DNA from: Paenibacillus sp. MAEPY2
Lineage (GTDB): Bacteria; Bacillota; Bacilli; Paenibacillales; Paenibacillaceae
Direction of reading: 5' to 3'
Assembly (NCBI RefSeq): GCF_000499205.1
Contig: NZ_AWUK01000020.1
Coordinates: forward strand, 1 to 64,000
DNA length: 64,000 bases
The notes under the pieces were generated by a model, which did not search any database, had not been told where the DNA came from, and saw only the letters and a program-made list of their open reading frames with translations. Every line of letters begins with the position of its first letter. Within the stretch, counting starts at the first letter, position 1. Positions 27,197 to 35,073 of this stretch are shown piece after piece. Made by a program: the position numbers and the translations under genes.

Positions 27197-27215
27197 TATA
27201 TGTCATTGACATATA
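27197..27215. promoter_or_regulatory. Candidate operator of the GntR/LacI-type regulator (site 1)
   Basis: A perfect 19-bp inverted repeat TATATGTCA-T-TGACATATA, about 155 bases upstream of the crystallin-Vps62 start. A related site lies at 27350-27366. Confidence 0.55.
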
Positions 27216-27349
27216 CAATGATATAAAGTGTAAAATCTTTCTCAGAAAAAACTTCATATAATTACTATAATTTACAATATATTTGCATAAAACCACGATA
27301 AATATAACATATTATGTATTTTCATAGGTTGAACAAGATATTAAATAAC

Positions 27350-27366
27350 ATATGTCACTGATATAC
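27350..27366. promoter_or_regulatory. Candidate operator (site 2)
   Basis: ATATGTCACTGATATAC repeats the left arm of site 1 exactly and the right arm with two changes. It is about 152 bp away, next to the regulator gene end. Confidence 0.45.
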
Positions 27367-27371
27367 AGGAG

Positions 27372-27409
27372 AAGCCTTTCTTATCCTTAAATCAAGATAA
27401 GAAAGGCTT
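27372..27409. terminator. Hairpin after the GntR-type regulator gene
   Basis: AAGCCTTTCTTATC (27372-27385) and GATAAGAAAGGCTT (27396-27409) form a perfect 14-bp stem. The T tract is weak, so it may be a processing or partial-termination signal. Confidence 0.55.
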
Positions 27410-27434
27410 AAATGAGCGGAACTAACATCAATGT

Positions 27435-28574
27435 TTATGGATTAAGATTTCGTACGGAGCTTCGTTCGATGATGGTTGTATTTACCTTAATGGATAACGC
27501 TCCTTCTCGGGAGTTCTCCATCCGTTTGCACAGCAAATTCACTGCTGCTTGTCCAAGCTTCTCTGTGGTTTGTCTTGCCGTAGTCAGCGGAACGGGCAAA
27601 AGACTCGCCAACTGGATGTCGGAAAAACCAATAATGGACAGCTCTTCAGGTACCCGCTTCTGGATGGACAAAGCCGTGTGCAGACAGGAAGTTGCGAGAT
27701 AATCATCCGCACACACAACCGCCGTCATTGCAGGATTACTTTGAATGAAATGCTCGAGCTGGAGATTGGATCCATTCAGGTTGAGCATGTAATCCTCTGC
27801 ACAATCCAAGAGGATATTACGCCCATTGACCGTCAGCGCGTAATCCAGCATGGCCTGCACATATCCTTTATATCGATCCTCCCGGCTTGTCACTCCATCA
27901 AACGGCATGGAAATATAGCCTATCTCCCGATGTCCTCTCTCAATTAAGTACTCTGTCAAGTTATAGGCTCCCTGATAATGGTCATGGTACACACAATCAA
28001 TATTGACCTCACGGAAGATTCGATCGATGATTACCAGTGGATAATTCAGCAGATTAAGCTCCAGCACCTTCTCGCTGCAACGAGTTCTTCCCCGGGGGAA
28101 AAGAATAATCCCGTCAATTCCTTCCTCGTACAGCTCTTGCAGGCAAAAGCTCTCATCCTCTTTATCCGTGGTGATCCGAACAAGCAGCTGACACCCCGAT
28201 TTCCGCGCTTCCTGCTCGACGGATGCTATAATTCTGGCCACGTAATCATCCATGTTGGGGAACAACAGGGCAATTTTTCGCTTTACAGGCTTCTGGTCTG
28301 TTGTAACATTCCCAGGTAAAGGCTCTTTACCCAGATCGCTCAAATAATCTCCCGACATAAATGTGCCTCGCCTCGCCAACCGGTAGACTATGCCTTGTTT
28401 CTCCAAAATTTGCAGCGCAAGCTTGGCTGTCATGCGACTGACTGAATACAGTTTGGCGAGTTCTCCTTCCGATGGCACGGGATCATGTGGCTGCAATTTC
28501 CGGTTGCGAATTTCTTCCATCACCCAATCGGCAGTTTGCAAGTATAACAACGGCTTCCGATGTGGTTCTTCCAT
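27435..28574 (-). CDS. GntR-type regulator with LacI-like sensor domain (AraR-like architecture)
   Basis: A 379-residue regulator. The N-terminal winged helix of the GntR family is visible (residues about 10-75: PVPSEGELAKLYSVSRMTAK, then LEKQGIVYRLARRGTF). It is joined to a LacI/periplasmic-binding-protein-type sensor (KRKIALLFPNMDDYVARII; GYISMPFDG). This is the architecture of the arabinose repressor AraR, but the effector here is unknown. AGGTGA precedes the ATG. Matching inverted repeats lie between this gene and the downstream crystallin-Vps62 gene. Confidence 0.88.
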   Translation of the reverse strand: MEEPHRKPLLYLQTADWVMEEIRNRKLQPHDPVPSEGELAKLYSVSRMTAKLALQILEKQGIVYRLARRGTFMSGDYLSDLGKEPLPGNVTTDQKPVKRKIALLFPNMDDYVARIIASVEQEARKSGCQLLVRITTDKEDESFCLQELYEEGIDGIILFPRGRTRCSEKVLELNLLNYPLVIIDRIFREVNIDCVYHDHYQGAYNLTEYLIERGHREIGYISMPFDGVTSREDRYKGYVQAMLDYALTVNGRNILLDCAEDYMLNLNGSNLQLEHFIQSNPAMTAVVCADDYLATSCLHTALSIQKRVPEELSIIGFSDIQLASLLPVPLTTARQTTEKLGQAAVNLLCKRMENSREGALSIKVNTTIIERSSVRNLNP

Positions 28575-28643
28575 GTAAATCACCTACCCCCGTTCCGGAT
28601 TTTACGATCATTCTATCATTTTCTCAATTAAAAAAGTAAAAAT

Positions 28644-28693
28644 AGCCCTTGAGCAGAAGGTTGAATGAGAATCTTTCCTTCTGCTCCAGGGCT
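28644..28693 (-). terminator. Terminator of the HAD gene
   Basis: On the minus strand AGCCCTGGAGCAGAAGG and CCTTCTGCTCAAGGGCT form a long stem with one mismatch, followed by ATTTTTACTTTTTT. Confidence 0.75.
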
Positions 28694-28709
28694 GGCCGAA
28701 ATTGTTTAT

Positions 28710-29240
28710 TTATTTGACCTCGGCATTCAGCCGTTCAATAAGTTCAAGCAACTCCAGCGGTTCACCAACCGTATGAGCTGGACGTTCTGTCTCATCCACG
28801 GGCTCATGGGGATAACGAGGCGTCCAGCTCTGAAAGATGCTGGTGATGCCCAGTGCGTTGGCTCCCTTCATATCACGACTCAGGTTATTACCAATCATCA
28901 CTGTCCTGGAAAAATCCCCTTCGGACAAATCAAGCGCACCAATTGCTGCCTTGAACATCCGCGGGCTTGGCTTGCTGGCTTTAATATTCTCCGAAATAAT
29001 CATTGCGCTAAAATAATCATGAAGTCCATGCTGCTTAAATACGTTCTTGAAGGATTGTGCATCGCCGTCAGCAACCAGGGCCAGTGTGTATCCTTGTTCA
29101 TGAAGCTTTTGAATCGTGATATCCGCACCCGGAATCAGATCCGCAGTCAGAACAATTCCTTCTTCGTCCCGAATCTCGGTAGATTCATCAACGATGGTAT
29201 CGCCGCTGTCAAAAAAGATAATTAGCTTTTTGTCGTCCAT
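28710..29240 (-). CDS. HAD-superfamily hydrolase-like protein
   Basis: A 176-residue protein of the haloacid dehalogenase fold. Motif I is FFDSGDTIVD near the N-terminus, motif III lies around SKPSPRMFKAA and motif IV around TVMIGNNLSRDMKGA. The usual second aspartate of motif I (D-x-D) is a glycine, so the general acid may be missing or displaced. The start is unclear: an ATG eight codons upstream is possible, and neither has a good ribosome-binding site. I take the inner one because family members begin about ten residues before motif I. Substrate unknown. Confidence 0.8.
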   Translation of the reverse strand: MDDKKLIIFFDSGDTIVDESTEIRDEEGIVLTADLIPGADITIQKLHEQGYTLALVADGDAQSFKNVFKQHGLHDYFSAMIISENIKASKPSPRMFKAAIGALDLSEGDFSRTVMIGNNLSRDMKGANALGITSIFQSWTPRYPHEPVDETERPAHTVGEPLELLELIERLNAEVK

Positions 29241-29475
29241 GTCCGTTATGACCGTCCTCTTCATTCAATTGGTGTAACGACTTGCCGGTTTCCGTTTGAC
29301 CATATACAATGATGTTCCAAAATAAGGTATAGCGCTTAATCCAATGTTACAATGGAGACGAATAAAAAATCAATCATTTTTTCGTCGAGCTCGTGCGGAT
29401 ACCTGATTTAAGCTTAATCATCTCGACCGAAAAAATAATCAGGATCAATTGGACGGTAGTTGTAGGTTCTGCTGC

Positions 29476-30450
29476 TTAACCGAAATGCTTTGCTTTTGCT
29501 GCCATCGCTTTATCCAACCTTACTCTTAATCCACTCATCCATTCCGGCTCATGCGCCCATTGTTCTGCTCCAGATCGAAGCACACGTACGTAACCGTACA
29601 GATTGGCAAAGCGACGGCATGCATGGAACATCGACTCCATATCATAGGTGTCTCCAGCTTCTGCCCAATACCCTTGCATAAACGCTTGCTTCTTCTGTTC
29701 CCATTGCTCCGGCTGGATTTCCTCCTGTAAACTATCGAGGCTCTGCTCCACATCCATTGCATACCAGTGGTACATCGCATCATCGAAGTCAATGGCGTAA
29801 CAGGACTGACTCTCCTCGTCATAGAAGACATTATCCAGTTCAAAGTCATAATGAATTAACCCGAAGGTCTGCTGTGTAACGGGCCAATGTGCAAAAGAAT
29901 CCCGAAGAACTTCTACCTCATTGAGCGCCGCATTCTCACCAGGGAACTCCCCCAGCACATCCTTCATCCAATCCAGTACATCCGTATACGTCCAGCGTTT
30001 CGCCTGTTTGGGTGTGTATTCGCAGGATAAACGATGCAACCTCCCCAATGCCTCACCCAAGCTGTGCACGATCGGGTCATTTAAATCGATACTGCCCATC
30101 TGGTTACCTTGGACTCGTTTGAATACGGAGGCATAATACATTCCCCAAGGCGTATGGGCCTCCACCAACTCATTTCCTTCACGGGATGGCACAGCTTCCA
30201 TGACTCCATATTGGTTCAATTTAAGAAAGGACAGAAACTCTAGCTCCGCTGCAAGATTCGTTTGATTTTTCTCCTCTATCGGGGCAAAACGAAGCAACCG
30301 AACCTCTCCCTGATCTCTGAATGGATACACGGCATTGGAGGATATACGATAATATTGAAACATGTCCAGTGACTCCAGATCATAACTCCAGTTTTTCAAA
30401 ATCATCTCGGCGAGATCGTTATTTTGGAATAAATATTTAAGTTTTAACAT
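29476..30450 (-). CDS. Aminoglycoside phosphotransferase-fold kinase
   Basis: A 324-residue protein of the APH/choline-kinase fold. The catalytic loop reads GLIHYDFELDNVFY, with His, Asp and Asn in place, and the metal-binding DFD follows in CYAIDFDDAMYHW. The substrate is not predictable; many relatives are small-molecule kinases unrelated to drug resistance. AAGGAG eight bases before the ATG supports this start over one two codons earlier. It stands alone. Confidence 0.85.
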   Translation of the reverse strand: MLKLKYLFQNNDLAEMILKNWSYDLESLDMFQYYRISSNAVYPFRDQGEVRLLRFAPIEEKNQTNLAAELEFLSFLKLNQYGVMEAVPSREGNELVEAHTPWGMYYASVFKRVQGNQMGSIDLNDPIVHSLGEALGRLHRLSCEYTPKQAKRWTYTDVLDWMKDVLGEFPGENAALNEVEVLRDSFAHWPVTQQTFGLIHYDFELDNVFYDEESQSCYAIDFDDAMYHWYAMDVEQSLDSLQEEIQPEQWEQKKQAFMQGYWAEAGDTYDMESMFHACRRFANLYGYVRVLRSGAEQWAHEPEWMSGLRVRLDKAMAAKAKHFG

Positions 30451-30521
30451 GGGCATATCTCCTTAGTGGTCGTTTAATATAGAACGCTTTTAGGGTTCTG
30501 ATTCCTATTTTTGCGCGCAAA

Positions 30522-30546
30522 AAGCCGCAGGCTATGCCTGCGGCTT
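30522..30546 (-). terminator. Strong hairpin terminator
   Basis: AAGCCGCAGGC (30522-30532) and GCCTGCGGCTT (30536-30546) form a perfect 11-bp stem with a three-base loop. A T run follows on the minus strand. Confidence 0.8.
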
Positions 30547-30711
30547 CAAAAAATTCCGGTTGCACGAGGTATACTTTCATAAGCAAATAAGCCTCGTGAA
30601 TACCATGAAAAATGAGCAGTTATATCCCTATATGTCGGCAGACTTTGGATTTCGTCACTTAAGCAAAAATACAAATGCTTGGTCATGCTTCCATTGCTCT
30701 GCCGGATCTAT

Positions 30712-30774
30712 TCAGTTCGTATTCACCTTAATTGTTGTAGTCACGCTTTGCATCATCTTAGCCCGTCGTTTCAT
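30712..30774 (-). CDS. Putative 20-residue basic peptide
   Basis: MKRRAKMMQSVTTTIKVNTN, preceded by AAGGAGTGATCGTC, a near-ideal ribosome-binding site. It lies between the lipoprotein gene and the strong hairpin terminator on the same strand. The only evidence is the initiation signal and the placement, so it may be a chance ORF. Confidence 0.3.
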   Translation of the reverse strand: MKRRAKMMQSVTTTIKVNTN

Positions 30775-30843
30775 GACGATCACTCCTTCCGAAAAACAAG
30801 TTATTTCCATAATACTCCAATAATTGATTACAGGCAAAGGTTA

Positions 30844-31431
30844 TCAGGATTGTGTAACAACCATGCGTTCTACAGTCTCCGTGTTCTCCTTGTACCAAAC
30901 CATAACGACATCTCCCTCTTTCAGATCAGACACCTGAATGGAAGAATCGGCGCTTTGGTTGTTACCAGGTGCCCCCATGCCCATTCCTTGTGAGATGTTC
31001 ACATCATCACCAATGTTCAATTTCATTTCGATGCCAGTATCCTTCATGTCTGTACTCCCGCCTCTGGAGACGCCTGGTTGTCTTCCATTTCCATTCGTGG
31101 AGCCTGTGGATGAGTTGTCCTGCACCTCAAGTAATGCGATCGTGATTGTGCTTCCTTCAACGGAAGTAACTCTGCCCGTAAGGTCGGCATTCATCATTCC
31201 CCTCATCTCGTCCGTGCTGCCTGTTCTGCCATTCATTCCTTGGCCCCCGCCCCTCTGTGTTCCTCCGTTCATGCCAGGGCCACCGCCATTCATCATTCCG
31301 CCACCATTCATTCCTTGGGCAGAACCAGTATTCGTAATGTTCTGGGCAGTGATGGCGTCGCAGGCGGAGAGCAGAACTGTGCAGGTAAACAACAGGAGCA
31401 TAGCCGATGTGAGATATCCTTTTTTTCGCAT
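30844..31431 (-). CDS. Gly/Met/Asn-rich lipoprotein
   Basis: A 195-residue lipoprotein with signal sequence ending in LLSAC (Cys24). Residues about 39-70 consist of irregular GMNGG/MMNGGG repeats. The second half appears beta-rich and OB-like (LTGRVTSVEGSTITIALLEV; LKEGDVVMVWYKEN), similar to DUF5666-type domains. It starts just after the stop of the GT39-type membrane protein, so the two are translationally linked. A role in metal or surface-polymer binding is possible but unproven. Confidence 0.7.
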   Translation of the reverse strand: MRKKGYLTSAMLLLFTCTVLLSACDAITAQNITNTGSAQGMNGGGMMNGGGPGMNGGTQRGGGQGMNGRTGSTDEMRGMMNADLTGRVTSVEGSTITIALLEVQDNSSTGSTNGNGRQPGVSRGGSTDMKDTGIEMKLNIGDDVNISQGMGMGAPGNNQSADSSIQVSDLKEGDVVMVWYKENTETVERMVVTQS

Positions 31432-31436
31432 ACGGA

Positions 31437-33017
31437 TCACCTCTTTCTCAGGGAAGAGCGTTCCCAGCCAAGTTTTCTATAAAATATGAAATTATACGCA
31501 TCTTTGAATCCCATGTACGACAATACAACCAGCAACGGATATACGGGGTAGATATACCTCGATTTAATCTCCCACAGAATATAGAATCCGATAAATCCGA
31601 GAATAACCAGAATTAAAGAGACCTCATCATACCTTTTTCCACGAATACTACCGATTAAGCGAATGACAATAAAGCAGTACATCAAGAAATTCATCACATA
31701 AACGACCCAGAGCACCCCCGTCCGGTAGACGGAATCTCCCTGGAACAAGTCTGTTACCGCATTGGTATAACTATAGGAGCCGGCAATTCCACCACCTCTT
31801 CCTCCCCCCATCCCCGAGGAGCTTTCATTACCGATGCCATATCGATCCATTTGGTAGGTTCCTTCGGTCCAGGTCCAAATGATCTTTTTGTAATACATCT
31901 GGGCCAAGTCACTTAAGCTGGCTTCTGACAGTTTCCGTTCAATCTCCTGCTTGTACAGCTCCGTGCTTTCAGCTTTATTATAATTAGCATCTCTCTGATA
32001 GATCTGGTAGCTCTCCATATTATCCCAGAAGCCGAATCTTTCGAGATTAATCCCCATGTTCAGCCACATATAGACCGGAGCCGAATTTTCCCCAACAGGT
32101 TCACTTACACCAGAAGAATTCAAGACCGCATTCTGAGTCCAACCTGGGACGTTAAACAACATAGCCAGCACAAAAATGGAAGCAATTCCTTTCTTGAATC
32201 CAATACTTCGCATATTCAGCAGAATGGTTAACATGGCAGCAATCAGCACAATCACGCCGACGCTTCGGAAGTAGTTTCCCACCGCGAGCAGCATGGCAGC
32301 GATAATGATTGTTTTCCAAGACTTTTCACGCACAAAACGAATAACAAAGTATAGACACGATGTCAGAAATGCTGTGGCGATCACATCATTATAGATCAGG
32401 TTGTTCAGGAACAGAGATGGCAGATACGTCGCCGCGAAGATCAGAACCCCGTAATCACGCTCCGTGGACTTGTTATTTAACTGTTTATAAATGAGATAAA
32501 TCATTAATGTCGTTACGGTTGAAAACAAAATATTGAACAGCTTGATCACCAAATAATTATCCGGGAACAGATACAGCAATGTTTTTAAATACAAGACGGT
32601 AGAAAAGTTAAACGGGAACATGTGCAAATATCCGCCCGTTTCGAACGAGGAATAGTCCTGATCGTAGAGCATGTTCATGGCGAGCGAAAGCACCGTCTGC
32701 GAATCATCGGTAGGCACTCTTGGAAATACGAAGATAATTATGATTTGAATAGCTAGAGAACATAGCAGCACCACTGGAATAACAACCTTTGGGCTGGCTT
32801 TGTTCAGCTTCAGGCAAAGCCGGTATAACAAGACACCGGATACAAGAAGCAATGCAATCACCGGGATAAAAATACTCCACTGCTGTGCGCCCAGAATCGG
32901 ATTATCCCCGTACAAGGTGTAATTGTACTGTGCACGTATGAACAGGGACGAAACGATAAACACACCGACAAAAATAAGCAGAATGAGATAAAGCGACTTA
33001 TGGATCACCTTAGACAT
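31437..33017 (-). CDS. GT39/ArnT-type polytopic membrane glycosyltransferase
   Basis: A 526-residue integral membrane protein with about a dozen predicted helices. The first extracytoplasmic loop carries VPTDDSQTVLSLAMNMLYDQ, with an acidic pair as in the GT-C catalytic loop. Such enzymes move sugars from polyprenyl-phosphate carriers to surface molecules. A Gly/Ser/Met-rich insertion (around SSSGMGGGRGGGIAG) echoes the repeats of the adjacent lipoprotein. AAGGAG precedes the ATG. Acceptor unknown. Confidence 0.78.
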   Translation of the reverse strand: MSKVIHKSLYLILLIFVGVFIVSSLFIRAQYNYTLYGDNPILGAQQWSIFIPVIALLLVSGVLLYRLCLKLNKASPKVVIPVVLLCSLAIQIIIIFVFPRVPTDDSQTVLSLAMNMLYDQDYSSFETGGYLHMFPFNFSTVLYLKTLLYLFPDNYLVIKLFNILFSTVTTLMIYLIYKQLNNKSTERDYGVLIFAATYLPSLFLNNLIYNDVIATAFLTSCLYFVIRFVREKSWKTIIIAAMLLAVGNYFRSVGVIVLIAAMLTILLNMRSIGFKKGIASIFVLAMLFNVPGWTQNAVLNSSGVSEPVGENSAPVYMWLNMGINLERFGFWDNMESYQIYQRDANYNKAESTELYKQEIERKLSEASLSDLAQMYYKKIIWTWTEGTYQMDRYGIGNESSSGMGGGRGGGIAGSYSYTNAVTDLFQGDSVYRTGVLWVVYVMNFLMYCFIVIRLIGSIRGKRYDEVSLILVILGFIGFYILWEIKSRYIYPVYPLLVVLSYMGFKDAYNFIFYRKLGWERSSLRKR

Positions 33018-33138
33018 GCCAAAACTCCTTTTCCAGTACAGGATTCGGGAATAGTATAATGCCTCTACCTGAAAAAAGGCTGAATTCAGATTCGTGCGAA
33101 TGAATACTCATTGGGAGATGATTTACAGCACAAAAAAA

Positions 33139-33165
33139 GACCGTTCCTTGGTTAAGGTAACGGTC
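33139..33165 (-). terminator. Terminator behind the XRE pair
   Basis: GACCGTT (33139-33145) and AACGGTC (33159-33165) form a stem followed on the minus strand by a T run. Confidence 0.7.
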
Positions 33166-33218
33166 CGTATGTCTATTTTTATAAAAGAGTATATGGGCTT
33201 TAAGCTAATCGTTGAAGA

Positions 33219-33428
33219 TCACTTTTCGTCCTTAATAAACTCAATAATATCCTGGATCTCACAATCCAAAGCCTCGCATATTCGATTCAGCGTATCGAAC
33301 TTCACGCCATCTGTTTCCTCATTATATAATTTGGCAATCCCATTTCTATGTAGTCCGGTTAGTCGGGATAAATCGGCAATGTTAATTCTTTTCTCTCCCA
33401 TAATTCGAGATAAATGAATCTTAATCAT
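33219..33428 (-). CDS. XRE-family regulator, small
   Basis: A 69-residue protein consisting of a single Cro/C1-type helix-turn-helix (INIADLSRLTGLHRNGIAKL), followed by LNRICEALDCEIQDIIEF, the usual YozG-type ending. GGAGGAG precedes the ATG. It follows a paralogous gene 84 bp upstream on the same strand, and the pair ends at a terminator. Confidence 0.88.
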   Translation of the reverse strand: MIKIHLSRIMGEKRINIADLSRLTGLHRNGIAKLYNEETDGVKFDTLNRICEALDCEIQDIIEFIKDEK

Positions 33429-33512
33429 ACATGTTCTCCTCCAAACAAACAGGTATAACGCCATGATTGAAAAGTGTACCCCCAGCCTGGTATTGCCTAT
33501 TAAACATGGCTT

Positions 33513-33722
33513 CTAGTCAATATACTTGATTAGGTCGCCTGGCTGACATTCCAGTGCTGCACAAATTTTCTCAAGGGTGTCGATTGTGATCGATTTGACT
33601 TCAAAACCGCTATCCGTTACCCATTGTCCAATGGTATTCGGACGAACTCCTGTTTTTTTAGCCAAAGCATACATAGACATACCCTTATCCTTCAGAACTT
33701 GTTCGAGAGTGAATTTGATCAT
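33513..33722 (-). CDS. XRE-family regulator, small
   Basis: A 69-residue Cro/C1-type protein with ALAKKTGVRPNTIGQWVTDS as helix-turn-helix and LEKICAALECQPGDLIKYI at the end. It is similar in layout to the downstream XRE protein. It is divergent from a DUF6809-like gene, and the shared intergenic region holds two inverted repeats that it probably binds. Confidence 0.88.
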   Translation of the reverse strand: MIKFTLEQVLKDKGMSMYALAKKTGVRPNTIGQWVTDSGFEVKSITIDTLEKICAALECQPGDLIKYID

Positions 33723-33757
33723 CTGAAAACATCCCTTAACATAAAATATAGTAACTC

Positions 33758-33786
33758 TTGACGTTAATAACTAATTAAGTTATCAT
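33758..33786 (+). promoter_or_regulatory. SigA promoter of the DUF6809-like gene
   Basis: TTGACG (33758-33763) and TATCAT (33781-33786) are separated by 17 bases. Confidence 0.65.
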
Positions 33787-33801
33787 AACTATATGAGTTA
33801 T
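33767..33801. promoter_or_regulatory. Tandem inverted repeats, candidate XRE operators
   Basis: ATAACT-N5-AGTTAT occurs twice (33767-33783 and 33785-33801), with starts 18 bp apart. The first overlaps the spacer and -10 box, and the second covers the transcription start region. Confidence 0.7.
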
Positions 33802-33841
33802 TAAATCTCTATAGTTCAATTCATAGAAAGTAGGAGAATGC

Positions 33842-34129
33842 ATGATAGAATCTCTGGAATCTTTGGCAGAACCGTTAATCCGAACGCGCTTAGAGTTATT
33901 ATACAACAATTTGTCTCACACGCAGCCTGATTATACCCGACTATCTGAAGATTCTGATCATTATTTTCATACCATTCGCCAAGCTTTACCTGAACATCTG
34001 AATCAGACCATTTTTTTATATGAAGATACCCAACTTTCTATGCAAACACTTCTGGAAAGAGAGATTTATTTACAAGGGTTTCGGGATGCCCTGCAACTAA
34101 TGAGCGAGTTACATATACACAGATTCTGA
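33842..34129 (+). CDS. DUF6809-like protein
   Basis: A 95-residue, mostly helical protein ending in REIYLQGFRDALQLMSEL. That ending resembles the YGFRLGxxLMxE tail of DUF6809 proteins, which accompany mobile elements and small regulators. No catalytic motif is visible. GGAG lies five bases before the ATG. It is divergent from the XRE pair and controlled by the twin operators. Confidence 0.55.
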   Translation: MIESLESLAEPLIRTRLELLYNNLSHTQPDYTRLSEDSDHYFHTIRQALPEHLNQTIFLYEDTQLSMQTLLEREIYLQGFRDALQLMSELHIHRF

Positions 34130-34152
34130 CGCCATAGCTTCTTACAAAATAT

Positions 34153-34160
34153 GCTATAAT
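34153..34160 (+). promoter_or_regulatory. Extended -10 promoter of the toxin gene
   Basis: TGCTATAAT is a full extended -10 element, about 67 bases upstream of the toxin start. No clear -35 box is needed with this motif. Confidence 0.5.
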
Positions 34161-34226
34161 CAACAAAGCAATAGAATAGGCTTAAAGGGTCGGTCGGCTA
34201 CCTCGCCATGAAGGGAGGGATGCCCT

Positions 34227-34307
34227 GTGACAGTTTTTGAAGCAATCATGTTGATGCTTACCTTTGGTACTCTCATCGTTGCCATTCTGTCCGATAAACG
34301 CAAATAG
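34227..34307 (+). CDS. Holin-like type I toxin (TxpA/Hol_Tox type)
   Basis: A 26-residue peptide starting at GTG: a hydrophobic helix (FEAIMLMLTFGTLIVAIL) followed by the charged end SDKRK. This is the pattern of the putative holin-like toxins of Firmicute type I toxin-antitoxin modules, which disrupt the membrane when overproduced. GGGAGGG lies seven bases upstream. The mRNA has a long 5' part, and its 3' end overlaps a convergent antisense RNA. Confidence 0.75.
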   Translation: MTVFEAIMLMLTFGTLIVAILSDKRK

Positions 34308-34337
34308 ACCGCCCCCATAGCAAAGGAATGCGGTCTA
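34305..34337. terminator. Shared terminator of toxin mRNA and antisense RNA
   Basis: TAGACCGC (34305-34312) pairs with GCGGTCTA (34330-34337), with T-containing tails on both strands. The two convergent transcripts would overlap here. Confidence 0.65.
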
Positions 34338-34443
34338 TTTCATCGTGCCCTTATGTTACTGAAGCCCACCGCCCTTAAAAGCGGCTATTGCTCAGAGGAG
34401 TCGTGTTACCAGCACGGCTCTCTTTGCATTTTACGTCTAATCT
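34306..34443 (-). ncRNA. Candidate antitoxin antisense RNA (RatA-like arrangement)
   Basis: A perfect TATAAT on the minus strand (34450-34455) directs transcription toward the toxin 3' end. The predicted RNA carries stems GCCGTGCT/AGCACGGC-like and CCGC/GCGG near 34360-34430, and ends at the shared terminator. It could base-pair with the toxin mRNA 3' region. Length is an estimate. Confidence 0.6.
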
Positions 34444-34449
34444 GCTCTA

Positions 34450-34455
34450 ATTATA
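34450..34455 (-). promoter_or_regulatory. -10 box of the antisense RNA
   Basis: TATAAT on the minus strand, with a partial -35 (GTGACT) about 18 bases upstream. Confidence 0.5.
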
Positions 34456-34491
34456 CCATACTCAAATCTTAGAAGTCACATATAAACCGTG

Positions 34492-35025
34492 TTAATCCTC
34501 ATACAATTCCTTATACTCGTGCAAATATAAAACCTCAATACAATTGGACCAGTTCAGAACCGAACCGACAAAGTCCTGAATGTCCAATCCTGGCATTTCA
34601 TAAGTCCCTTCTGTATTTACCGAACCCGTTGCATCCTCAATCAGAGTGACTTTGAACCCTTCATGCTCGGCCGCAATTGTCGTAAACAGGCAACAATATT
34701 CTGTATTAAATCCCACAATAAACACATGTTCCACCTGATGTTCATGAAGCCATTTCTTCAACTCCGGGTTGCTAAAGGCGTTAGGTTTACTTTTTTCCAG
34801 AATCGTATGCCGCCCAGTGTCGACTACAATCTCCAGACCCGCAGCATTCTTGTAAAATAGTGAAGATCCCTCGTGGTCATAGTCTACATGTTTCAAGTAA
34901 ATGACCGGTTCATTCCGCTGTTCAAAATCAGCGATAACTGCTTCAATGTTCCCTACCTGTACTGTGAAATCCCTCAATGACGTAATCCCGTATTGCACAT
35001 CCAATACAATCAGAGCTTTGTTCAT
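34492..35025 (-). CDS. Isochorismatase-family cysteine hydrolase
   Basis: A 177-residue cytoplasmic enzyme. The family triad is visible as Asp9 (IVLDVQYG), Lys (VIYLKHVDYD) and Cys (FNTEYCCLFTT). Relatives hydrolyse isochorismate, nicotinamide or other small amides; the natural substrate is not clear. AAGGGG precedes the ATG. It is the last of three same-strand genes but has its own small gap, so co-transcription is uncertain. Confidence 0.9.
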   Translation of the reverse strand: MNKALIVLDVQYGITSLRDFTVQVGNIEAVIADFEQRNEPVIYLKHVDYDHEGSSLFYKNAAGLEIVVDTGRHTILEKSKPNAFSNPELKKWLHEHQVEHVFIVGFNTEYCCLFTTIAAEHEGFKVTLIEDATGSVNTEGTYEMPGLDIQDFVGSVLNWSNCIEVLYLHEYKELYED

Positions 35026-35073
35026 ATGATTTCCCCTTGCTTTAGTAGATCGATAGACGTTTTCCTACTTCCA

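Noticed and set aside
29265..29475. Short basic frame (MIKLKSGIRTSSTKK) on the minus strand as a gene
   Set aside because: Only 15 codons, with a weak ribosome-binding site and no supporting context.
29476..30450. Aminoglycoside resistance kinase
   Set aside because: Only the fold and catalytic loop match; such kinases mostly have other small-molecule substrates.
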